From Zygnema cylindricum (Eukaryota > Streptophyta > Zygnematophyceae > Zygnematales > Zygnemataceae), in the NCBI GenBank assembly GCA_037447655.1, contig JBBHKE010001514.1, positions 94,761 through 158,760 of the forward strand: DNA of 64,000 bases, written 5' to 3'. Positions 1-10,200 of this stretch are shown here, in pieces; the first letter of the stretch is position 1; the number at the start of each line of letters is the position of its first letter. Below the pieces are notes generated by a model. The model made no database searches, was not told where the DNA came from, and worked only from the letters and a program-made list of their open reading frames with translations. The position numbers and the translations under genes were made by a program.

Positions 1-221
1 TATTTTGTCGTTTTTCATTTGTGTCGCTTTTCACGTGTTCATTTTTTTTTTTTGCATGACGAAGAATAACGCTCGGTAAAAACGGCAAAAGTTGTGTCAA
101 ACACGAAAGTACCTTGTGGCAAAGGCATTTAGCCTCGTGGTTAGGCGTCAAACCGGCGCTTTGTAAGGCCTATTTCAGTTTCTGCGATTAAGGGCTTGGA
201 CCTTTAAAATTTCCTAGGTTA

Positions 222-487
222 ATCTTCTCTCTCCTCTCCCTCTCCCTCTCTCCTCTCTCTCCTCTCTCTTCTCCTTTCCTCTCCTCTCTCTCCTCCTCTT
301 CTCTCCTCTCCTCTCCTCTTTTCTCCTCTCCTCTCCCCTCTCCCTCTCTCTCTTCCTCTCTCCCTCTCTCCTCTCCTCTCCTCTCCTCTTTTCTCCTCTC
401 CTCTCCTCTCTTCTCCTCCTCTCTCTCCTCTCCTTTCCTCTTCTCTCTCCTCTCTCTCCTCTCTCCCTCTCCCTCTCCTCTCTCTTC
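222..487. repeat. CTCTCC-type pyrimidine tract in a PA200 intron
   Basis: Almost pure C/T repeats (CTCTCC, CTCTCT variants) just before the acceptor of the 513 exon. The tract is flanked by near-identical copies of CCTTTAAAATTTCC(T)AGG at about 200-217 and 497-513. The right copy carries the acceptor AG actually used. Positions 1-200 look intronic and hold no exon I can recognise. Confidence 0.85.
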
Positions 488-512
488 TAATTGGATCCTT
501 TAAAATTTCCAG

Positions 513-2632
513 GTTCGGGAATTAGCGTCTTTGACTTTATCCGGAATGTTTCGCGGCCAAACTGTGGATTGGTGCTCCGATTTACGGAAACGTTGTTCCA
601 TGAAAGCACAAACTGTGTTGAAAACGGCAAAAATGGCTCGCAATAAGAAGCAGTACGTTTTTTTTTTACTTGTGCACTTTTCGCTGTGTTTACTTTTTGC
701 TGTTTTATGTTTTTCCTGTTTAGTGTTCTTTGTTTGTCTTGTCTGTTTGATGTCTTGTCTTTTTCAGTGATGTTTTGTTGGTGTTTTGTCATTCTCCTGT
801 TTTGTCTGTTTTCTCTCTTTTTGTTGTTTTGTCTTTTTCATCTCTTTGTGTTTTTCTGCCTTGTCATTTACCTGTCCTGAATTTTCCCAGTCTATCTTTT
901 CCTTTTCCTGGATTGTCTTTTCCTTCCTATGCAAAATCTTCTAAATTTGTGGTTTTATATTTGAGTTACTTTTTATTTTTTGTCGATTTCAGAGAATTGA
1001 ATGGCAGAATGTTTGTGTGTGTGTGGTGTGTTTGTGCGTGTGTTTATCAATTGTAAGCGGAACATGATTAGAAGAGACCATTAAAAGGTGATAGACTTGT
1101 TTAAGGCTTTTATATGTTTGTATCAATGAATGAAGTTTACGACCTGGAAAATAAAATAGAAAGTTGTTTGAAAAATTAAAAATGTATGTAAAAACTTTTG
1201 GTTTCTTTGTAAATAACCGCAACAGGAATGCAATATAGTCTTGCGTCCTGACTGTCAGCTTGTACTGGCAGTCGACTTACGGAAATTGAAAACTTTTTTA
1301 ATTATTTCCTACAAATTATGCAAAACGAAAAAGAAAACCTCTTCAGCATTTTGTATTTGAACGGCTCTCCATTACCCTCACGTTTTTGTATAGATTCACA
1401 CCTTTTTCTTTTGTTTTTTGTGAAAACTTTTTGCCAAAGTGACGCCTTTGGCACGACTGATGTGATGACACCTTAATCTCTGCGATCCGTGAAGACGACT
1501 TCGTACTAAAAATCGTGTTTTTGTAGTTCGAACTATTTTTTTGTACTCAAAACATCAGGAAGATCATATTGTATAGGTATTTTCGAGTTTTTAGGATTTT
1601 AGGGGATTTTTCATTGTTTTTAAGATAAATTTTTGGCTTTTTTAAAGTTTGAAACTGTTGTGGAGTTTTAACCAGTGATGTGTTTCATGCAGACCGTTAA
1701 AAGCGGCTTCCGTTAGACATGGAGCAGTTTTGGGACTGGCTGCATGTATCGCTTCCGTTCCTTATGAAGTTCCTCCGTAAGTTTTCAGTAAAATTGTTCA
1801 TATTGGATGGGTTTTAGTTTGGTGAGGAATTGTAGTATTCCTAGGTTTGGGAGGGTTATTTTTGTGCCTGACTTGATTTCTGTTTTGTGTTCAATCTTCT
1901 TGTTCCTTTTTTTGAGTTTTAAATTGCAAACGTTAATGTAATTTTGATTTCGGTTCAATGTCCATTTCGATGTCGATGTTAATTTCAATGTCATTGTCGT
2001 TGTCAATGTCAATGCCACTATCAATCGCTATCTCAATCTCAATTTCACTGTCAATGTTCATGTATTGCAATCTCAATGTCAATTTAGTGTCCATCTCCGT
2101 GTCAATGTAGATGTCAATATCAATCTCAATGCCAATCTCAATGTCAATATCAATGGCAATGCTAATATGGGTTTTTGAAAATCTTACAGGTGGTTGCCTG
2201 AAATGCTGATGGTTGCTGCAAAGTTTGTGAATGAGCCACCGCCAATTCGATCGTCTGTCACAAAACTTTTTGGGGAATTTCGGAGGACTCACGCTGACAC
2301 ATGGGCATTTCAGCGCTTGCAATTCGACTCGGAGCAGTTGGAGGTGATTATACTACTGCATTTATTCCATCTTTCTATATCATTTTTTTCGTTTTTTATC
2401 CTCAGTTCGAAAACACTGAAATGAGCTACTGCCACTTTTAGTGTAAGCTTGTTTAGTATTCATCTTGTTTTTTTTGGATACTAACGTTCAATATATTTTG
2501 AGATGGAGAGAGAAAGGGAGGGGGAGAGGGAGAGGGAGAGGGAGAGGGGGAGGGAGAGGGAGAGGAAAGGGAAGGAGGGGAGAGGGAGGGAGAGGAAGTC
2601 AATGACTTCAAATTTTTGTGCCTAACTTTTCT

Positions 2633-2669
<37 letters not shown>

Positions 2670-2720
2670 TTTTTGTAGGTGTTGTCAGAGTTGACTGTAT
2701 CATCAACATACTTTGTATGA
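513..2720 (+). CDS. PA200: Proteasome activator PA200/BLM10 (PSME4), last four exons
   Basis: 3' end of a gene running in from the left edge. Exons are 513-652, 1693-1776, 2190-2343 and 2679-2720, all bounded by GT/AG with matching phases (2, 2, 0). PA200 caps the 20S proteasome in the nucleus and opens its gate without ATP. The read protein (about 111 residues) contains RHGAVLGLAACIASVPYEVP, WLPEML and FRRTHADTW, which match the conserved C-terminal domain of plant PA200. It ends in Tyr-Phe-Val, like the Tyr-Phe-Ala tail of land-plant PA200 that docks in the 20S ring. The tiny last exon (14 codons) follows a poly-T tract of about 28 bases. Reading on past 2343 would give an unrelated hydrophobic tail, so I chose the 2679 exon. 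Introns are 300-1040 bp and hold simple repeats. Family identity is nearly certain; the 5' part is outside the window. Confidence 0.87.
1950..2165. repeat. TCAATG/TCAATC hexanucleotide repeat in a PA200 intron
   Basis: Imperfect tandem hexamers (TCAATG, TCAATC, TCGATG) fill the second half of the intron between exons 1693-1776 and 2190-2343. The Ile/Asp-repeat open frame on the minus strand is a product of this repeat, not a gene. Confidence 0.85.
2501..2598. repeat. GGGAGA purine repeat in the last PA200 intron
   Basis: Tandem GGGAGA/GGGGAG units between the PA200 exons at 2190-2343 and 2679-2720, followed by a poly-T run at about 2639-2668. Confidence 0.85.
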
Positions 2721-3578
2721 TGCTCTTTTTGTTGTGATAGGGCTCTGGTTCTAACATTTGAGAGAAAGCAAGTCTGGTAAAAGTCTTACTCCCATTTGTA
2801 AAAAATGTAAACATTTTTGTGAAATGTTAACTATTCAATTTTTGAACCCATTTTCTTTTTATTAGGTTTTTTAGGGTTTTCGTTTCCTCTTGAAGAGAGA
2901 TCCAATCTATACTCCTTTACGTCGAAAAAGTTCGTTTTTTCTCACATGCTTGTCAATTGATCCTGTATTGATGATGGTGGTTCACCCTTTGCTTGTCAAT
3001 TGATCCTGTATTGATGATGGTGGTTAACCCTTTTTTGATAGTGTTTAAGGATTTTTGAGATTTCCACTGTGATTTTTTGTTTTTTTCTTTCTTTTCCCAT
3101 ACGACAAAAAAAAATGTTCCAATTTTTGTGTCCTTCTAAAGCAAAGTCATTGAAAGCTATTTGACATAGGGTTTGGTTCAATAGAAACTGAACCAGCTAA
3201 AATTTTGTACAAAAATTTTTAGAGCGACTCATCATCGTTGGATGAAATTTCATCCAACGGTAATCATATAAGACATGATAAAAATCACAAAGTCTCATGT
3301 ATAATTTGCATGTCCACCATTCCTTTTCCCCTTCACTTTGCTTTCAATTCACCTATGCCTTTCCTCCTTTCTTCTCTCAATCTGTCTTTCTTCTTTTTTG
3401 TCTTTTTTTGTTATAGAAATGATCACTATATATCATGGGGAAACTGCAAGAAACTTAAAAAAAAAATTGTAACGTGAAACAACGAACTAGGTTTGACTTT
3501 GACTACCAAAGTCAAAACCCTAGGACGGTCTTGTGGAGAGAGGACTAGGACAGCTTCTTGGCAACAAAAATACAGGAG
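2721..3578. other. Intergenic after PA200, with a 43-bp tandem duplication
   Basis: No coding sequence recognised. A 43-bp unit (GCTTGTCAATTGATCC...) is present twice in tandem at about 2948-2990 and 2991-3033. The PA200 poly(A) site presumably lies in this stretch. Confidence 0.5.
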
Positions 3579-3799
3579 TAAACTGTGTATCTCTATTAGT
3601 GTTAATAATTTTTTTGCCACTTAAAACATCTTTTCTGCCTACACACTTGTCCGATTTTCAATTTTAGACCGCCGATCGGAAGCTGAGAATCTAACCTTTC
3701 AATCGCAACCGTAAGATCCACAATTTTATGCGTGTGTACGGAGAAAAGCTGTTTTAAGAGTCGAAAAAAACATTAACACTAATAGCGATACACGGTGTA
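3579..3799. mobile_element. MITE family B (221 bp, TA-flanked)
   Basis: Long inverted repeat beginning TAaactgtgtatctctatta and ending taatagcgatacacggtgTA. The inner arms also pair (CCACTTAAAACATCTTTTC against gaaaagctgttttaag). The same element occurs at 44302-44522 and 52830-53048. There is no coding capacity. The flanking TA at both ends fits a TA target duplication, as in Tc1/mariner-type MITEs. Confidence 0.8.
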
Positions 3800-4009
3800 C
3801 TTTACCGTACTCGTGCCCTGAACCCGAAACTCGCCCAAACGAAACGCCAGACACACTCTTTCGCGCGTTCAGATTCCCCGCGTCTCTCAGAGGGGGGGAC
3901 CAGGTAACCGAAGGCAAGTAGCTACTGATGAAGCAGCAAGCAGCTACTGCTACTCCAATTAATAATAAAAAATAATAATTAATCATTCATTATTATTTTG
4001 ATTTTTTTT

Positions 4010-4350
4010 TTTAATTCACTTCAAAAAAAGTTAATAAAAATTCACATTTTATACACCATAAAATAATGAATAAAAATAATTATAAGAATTCACATTTTGT
4101 ACACTTCAAAGAATAATGAATAAAAATAATAATAAAAATTCACATTTTGAACACTTCATAAAATAATTAATAAAAATAAAAGAAAAAAATCACATTTCAA
4201 ACACTTCAAAAAATAAACCCTAAAAATAATAATAAAAATTCACAGATTGTACACTTCAAAAAATAATGAATAATAATAATACAAAAAATTCACATTTGTA
4301 CACTTCAAAAAATATTTAACAAAAATAATAATAAAAATTCACATTTCAAA
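4010..4350. repeat. AT-rich tandem repeat, period about 60 bp
   Basis: Six or so diverged copies of a unit containing ATTCACATTTTGTACACTTC followed by AAAATAATGAATAAAAATAAT. The stretch 3800-4588 is otherwise very AT-rich with no gene seen. Confidence 0.75.
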
Positions 4351-4588
4351 TTCCTTAGGGTTTTTAAAATCCGACATGTCCAAATTATGCGATTAACCCG
4401 ACATTTCAACATTCAAAGACGTCATTATCCCATAATCCTAAAATCCCAAATTTTATACTTTCCCAATTTCCCACTATCCGAAATCAAAATCAAAATTATA
4501 TCATGTTTCTCAAACTAATAAACTGAAGTTCAAACTCTCATAACCGTGCACCCTACAAATCTTCCCTAAAAAACATAACTTGGTAAAA

Positions 4589-5163
4589 TTATTTATTGCT
4601 TGATAAACTATTCCACCAATCTCCAATTTCCTTTCTCATTTCCCTCCGTCGTTTCTTGGCAACAACCTTATTGTTCTCGTTGGCGTTAATGTTTTCCTCC
4701 CTTTCAATCTCCTTTCCTTTGTCATCACGATTGTTAATGAGCGATTCCGTAGCTTTCCAAGTACCTTTTAAGAAAACAAGTCTTTCAACCGATTCCGGAA
4801 TCAACCAGTTTCGCTTAACCATGTTTATTTGACCGGCGATGGAAAAAATTCGCTCGGAAGGAGCCGAAGTGGCGGGTATCGCTAAAATTATACGAGCCAA
4901 AGAGCTCAATGTCGGAAACAAATTTTTCTTTTCGGCCCACCACTTCAATGGGTTGCCTTGTTCGTGTTCCGAATGTTCCAAAACACTTCTTCTTTTGTGA
5001 AGTTGAACTTCGTGAAGCAAATGAACCTTGAACTCATCGCGAGTGAGCTCCGAGGTTGAAGGTTTTAGAACGGATTCCATTACCGAAGACATGGAAATGG
5101 GATGATCTTTTTGTAATGATTTGAATATGTCTTCTTCATCATCATCATCAACTTCGGATACAA
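4589..5163 (-). pseudogene. hAT transposase, C-terminal fragment
   Basis: Open frame of about 190 residues ending at a TAA. It carries the hAT C-terminal dimerisation signature: a WW pair, then FPTLSSLARIILAIPATSAP followed by SERIFSIAG. The N-terminal BED finger and the DDE core are absent. Upstream of residue 1 the frame closes at once, and the sequence turns into a piece of a family-B MITE (5164-5226), so the fragment is cut off there. The C-terminus is basic and Asn/Glu-rich. It is a relic of a hAT (Ac/hobo) transposon. Whether it belongs to any hAT-type element elsewhere in the window cannot be told. Confidence 0.8.
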
Positions 5164-5226
5164 AATGTTTTTAGAGACGAAAGAAACATTAACAATAATA
5201 GCGATTCCCGGTGTACTCTGTACTAG
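5164..5226. mobile_element. MITE family B, end fragment
   Basis: About 60 bp matching the right end of the family-B MITEs: gacgaaagaaacattaac, then aatagcgattcccggtgTA. It abuts the truncated hAT fragment. Confidence 0.6.
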
Positions 5227-5399
5227 CCATATGTTCGATGTGTGAAAGCCATGAAACGCTATATATTGTTATCTTGTATAGTGTGTATTGTATAGTATGG
5301 TAGAGTATAACATGCTAGATAATACGTATATTAGCAGGGTAACTATATATAGCGTCTCCACTTGATTTCAAACATTCGATATTGACATATGAACAAGCT

Positions 5400-6080
5400 T
5401 TATATTACAAGAACGCTATTACTATCACAAAAACACTTTTAATAACACTATATCATTATTACTATCGCTATGTCACTATTACTATCAGTACATTACTATT
5501 TAATATCGCTTTGTCACTATTACTATCAGTATATTACTATTACCATGACTACATGCCTATTACTATCACTGTGTGTCTGTTACTATAACTTTATCACTAT
5601 CACTGTTACTATCACAAAAACACTATTAATATGCCTATATTACTATTACTATTATTGCCACTGCTATCACTTTTTAATAAAGTCAGCCCGCTCTCATTAC
5701 TACTAATACTATTTCAACTACTATAACTATTGCTGTTACTGTTACTATCAATATTGTTGTTATATTAATGTCGCTTTAACTATAACTATTTTAGTAATTA
5801 CTGTAACTATTACTGCAACTATTGTGGTAACTATTACTGCTATTGCTGTTACTATTACGGTAACTATTACAGTTACTTCCTTTTACAACTCCTACCATTA
5901 TTGTACTTGTACGTTTGTATTGTTACTGTAAATGTTTTTGTCACTATTGCTATTACCAGGTTACTATTCCTAATACTATTTTAGTTCTTGTTTTATTTTT
6001 GACAATTCGTGTTGCTATTAGTGCAAATATTAATGTACCTATTTCTGTTACTATTTCCTCACTATTGCTACCGCTATATT
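5400..6080. repeat. ACTATT/ACTATC degenerate hexamer repeat
   Basis: About 680 bp of imperfect TTACTATCACTA, ACTATTACTGTA and related hexamers. Tyr/Thr/Ile-rich frames across it come from the repeat. Confidence 0.85.
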
Positions 6081-6229
6081 CCTTGCAAGAGTATTTAGAA
6101 AATTTGAGTGGATTGATGAATCCAAATCTTTGCTCCTTTTTTTTGACGAGGTTCTTTTATGCAAACAAGGCTTATCCTCTAACCTGTATTTTCCTGGTCG
6201 TAGGATTTAATAAGGCTAGAAGTATATTT

Positions 6230-6960
6230 TAGCACTGGTTTATAGCACTGATCTAGTTCACCACTTAGGATCACATTAGAGCACAAAAAATTAGCACTTT
6301 ATTTCAGTGTTGAATTCTAAAAATGGTCCCTGCACTGAAATTCAGTGCAAAATGCATTTAAACAATGCATTTCAGTACTGAGAACTGGAATATCGTGCAA
6401 CTGAATCTGATCACTAAACTTCAGGAAACACAGTACAGTTTTTAGCGCAAAAGTTCAGCACTTTCCATAAAACCACCAACATTTGGTATTGAATTTATGT
6501 GGAACAATGAACAGAGGATTTTTACATTGGATCTCAACAATAAAACTCAGTGCAACACTAAATCCTAATACTAAAATTCATTTTTGTAATTTACTAATAA
6601 AGTTCAGCAGTATACTCCAACTCTAGATTCTAGCACCAAACTTTTAGCATCGAAAACCCACATCGATTTTTAGTGTAGCACTGGATCTCATAACCATATT
6701 TTATAAGCGGAAATTCAATCCAGAATAGCCTTTCAGCAGTGAATTTGAGCAATGACAATAAGCGCAAACTATTTTCTTGCCCTGATTTTGAACACGAAAT
6801 TTAGCACTGTACTTATTACTGAACATTAAACTCTAGCACTGAAATTCAACACTGAATTTTGATGTAGCACGACAATTTAACATTGGATAGTAACAGTATT
6901 TTTTGAGTGTTGAAAATTAGTCCAACACTAGAATTTGTATACAAAAAAGTGAAAAATGGC
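6230..6960. repeat. Degenerate repeat of an AGCACTGAA/TTCAGTGC motif
   Basis: Dozens of irregularly spaced copies, in both orientations, of a short motif around AGCACTGAAATTCAGTGC, so that many local inverted repeats form. It has no gene and no clean period. Confidence 0.7.
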
Positions 6961-7247
6961 AGCCCTAACAGCTTTATATCCTACAACTCTAACCCATAAA
7001 CATGGGACCAAAAATATACAGAAAGACAAACAAAATTTACACATTTAAAAACTGCCTTTTTGGCTTTAGTGGTCCCGAACAAGTCGATTCCCGAACAAGT
7101 CTAACTACTTTGCTTGTAACTACACTAAAAAAAAAATCTGTACAAGAGAAGAAAAAAAAAAGTACATTCGTCCTAAAAGAAAAACCTCTTCTAGTGCACA
7201 AAATCATCCGTTTAAATTCTACTTTTGGTGCAATCGAGGCAGTTTTC

Positions 7248-10200
7248 CTACCAGGAAACTCCTCCTCCTGCCACATTTAATGTTGACTGCTCCAAAAGCT
7301 TTTGCAGTTCCAAGCACCTCTCGCCAGGATCCAAAGCAGTGGTCATTGTGGAACTTATGCCAATTTGTGTTCCCAGTTTTGCTGTGGCGTTCCAAGAATA
7401 CCATGGATTACCGGAAGGAAACTGGGGAGCTTTGACAGCCGCCGTTGTGATCCAAGCTCTTAAAAGTACATTCGACAATTTTATTTCTTCCTGAGAATTT
7501 AAACACCAAGAAAAGGACAAGGAAACAAAAGTACACAATTGAGTTTGTCTTGCCACAGGTCATTTGTCACATACGAAATAAGAAATACAGGATATGAATC
7601 ATAGTTGTTCAAACCTTATTTTACTCACGATTCAAACGCTCTAAGAATGCGTAGATATCGGAGAGGTCGATTTGAAAAAATCGTTAGTGATTGTGAATCC
7701 GTACAATTTCGTACATGTAAAAAAAATTGAATTTAACATGTACCGCAGTTTGTACATTTTCCGTACAGTTTCCGTCGATCTTCGTAATAGTTCGTACATT
7801 TTTGGTACAAATTTGCACATTACCCGTAAAATTTATGTTCAGTTTATCGGACAGAAAGTACTACGAAGGTGCAACTCCGTACATTTTCGTACAGAACCGT
7901 ACAGTTCCCGTAAATTTCCCGTTCAGTTTACCGGACAGAAAGTACATCGCGCTTTTTGCTATTTTTTCAAGAGTCACAAATAATACGTAAAAATCTTTAA
8001 AAATGAAAAAATCGAGCGATTTGAACAACTATGATACGAATGTACGAGATTCCTTAAATTTTACCGTGCAAAAAAGCTACGTAAAATATGACGCTGGTCA
8101 GTCCGTACAAATAACGCATCCTATCGAACACAGAACCGCCACAACATAACACGTGCCATATACCCATCAACATCCCCGTAACATTTTTGTTCGCCACAAC
8201 TTCCGTACATACCATAGTATAGTCGCAAGTTCCGGTTGCGCACGGAATATCGGTCGTAATACCGAACGATGCGCGAAGTTCGGACCCATGAGTCGGGCCC
8301 AACGCGGCCGTTTCCGGAGGACAGCTGGGCGTCACGTTCCACGAATATAGATACGATAGGGGATCGCTCAGAGTCTTGCTTCGCGCCACGAGGCGTTTGT
8401 TGATTGGACATGTGAAGAAAAGGTCGGTCCATACATTTGCGAGGTGTGATTCCACTGACGGAAGGTCTGTACGAGACAGGAAATTGGCGCGCAGTGAGAA
8501 ATAGGACGTTAGGTGAGTGGAAGACAGAAAATTAGAAATCAGAAAAGGCATCATAATAGTGAAGGGGAATTACCAGTAGAACTGTAAAGTGACAAAACGT
8601 CCGTCTGATTAGCTCCTGGAAACAGTTCTTTTAACAATAACGGAAGAACAGGCGCGGTTGCAGATCCGAAATAATCGAGGATGTCCGCTTGGAAATAGGA
8701 ACCCTCATTTGTGGTACTCCCAACAACATATGGCACTGAAGAGAAACAAACCAAACAAATAAGACAAAAATATGATAAAAAAATATTTGAAGGAAAGTCA
8801 AGAAATAATGTAACTGATGAATGGCATTGCTAATTTTGTTTCTCTCCCTCTCCTCACACACACACACACACGCACACACCTTTGTTGAATTTTCCTTGTG
8901 CGAGTGCGTCGGCTGGTTGCAAAGGGAAGGTGGTTCCGTCGAGTGTATAATGGAAAAAGGAAAACCACTCCGCGCCTTCACACATAATAATTCGAGCGAA
9001 ATTGGCATTTGCAACGGTTCTCGACGCAGTCATTAGAGTGGACCTCGGAGTTTGCCGCATGCACTCCATTTCGGCTTCCGGTGTCGCAAGAGGGGAGCAT
9101 CCGACCATAGTCATGAACTTCTGGCTTATATCATAGGCCTACAAGACATCACAAAGTAACAAAAAATGCTAAACAATGTCACAAACACAAACAATGTCAT
9201 TCCACATCGATCATGAATTTTGACGGATATTTAGAAGCCTCATAGACGTCACAGAAGGCTATTGCACTAATCTAAGCAGTGTGATGGAATACCACAAATG
9301 TCACAAATTCGAAAAAAATCATTATATCACAATGTGGAAACAGATACAACGTCAGTGATCACCACACCATTTGACAGGATTTCAGAAAAAGTTACTGTCA
9401 ACATATGTCAAACAATGGTACACAACATAAAAAAACTATATTAACACAAACGTCGCATTTTAGTTAAAATTATCACAGTAAAAAAATGCCATCCACGGTA
9501 ACACTTCCAAAATGTCAACGTCATGCATTATGCAATCGCACACAGTGTGTCACAGTTAATAAATGTCCAATTTACATGTTAAAGGTGCAACTAAAGAGAA
9601 TTTAACTCTTTTTTTCTCGGCTTACTTGTTCCAGCGTTATGAGACGGACACATGCCGGGCTTTGGCTGATGGCCGAAGAAAAAAGACCAGCAGATCCAGG
9701 GGCGACTTGGTGGAAATCAACACATTGGGCGCCTGGTGACAAAAAGTAAAGGAGAAACACATCTTGTAAGAGAAATACAGGATGTTCGAACCGTGTAAAA
9801 CATAGAAGAAGGCAAGGGCAACGGAGGGAGAAAGGAGCAGTGCTGGAGGACAACTGGGAGAAAGGAGAGGAGGAAAGGAGGGAGGAAGGGAGGAAAGGAG
9901 GAACGGAAGAAAAGAGCGGGAAAAAGAGGGGGAAAGGAGGGGAGAAGGGGAAGAAAGCAGAGGGGAAAGGAGGAAAGCACGAGAAAAGGAGGGGTAAAGC
10001 AAGGAGGTGCAATATGAGTTAAGCCTCTTTTCAAGTTTCAAACGAGATAAAAACTCGAAGAAGAGGATGAGGGCGGGGGAAATCCAATACCTCCGGATTG
10101 TCCATTTATCATCACATTCATCGGGTCCCCTCCAAAATAAGCGATGTTATCTTGAACCCACTTCAGGGCAAGTTGCTGGTCCAAAAAGGCTGCATTTCCC

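Noticed and set aside
120-180. tRNA-like sequence around CGTGGTTAGGCGTC
   Set aside because: A box-A-like word only; no box B at the right distance.
686-1056. Phe/Leu/Cys-rich open frames looking like membrane proteins
   Set aside because: They lie in a T-rich PA200 intron bounded by proven splice sites and have no family signature.
2344-2424. Reading on from the PA200 exon to a tail ending SSKTLK
   Set aside because: The 2679 exon restores the conserved plant-type C-terminus with a proper donor at 2344 and acceptor at 2678.
9602-10041. Ser/Pro/Leu-rich frames on the minus strand
   Set aside because: They are the purine-repeat intron of the carboxylesterase read in several frames.
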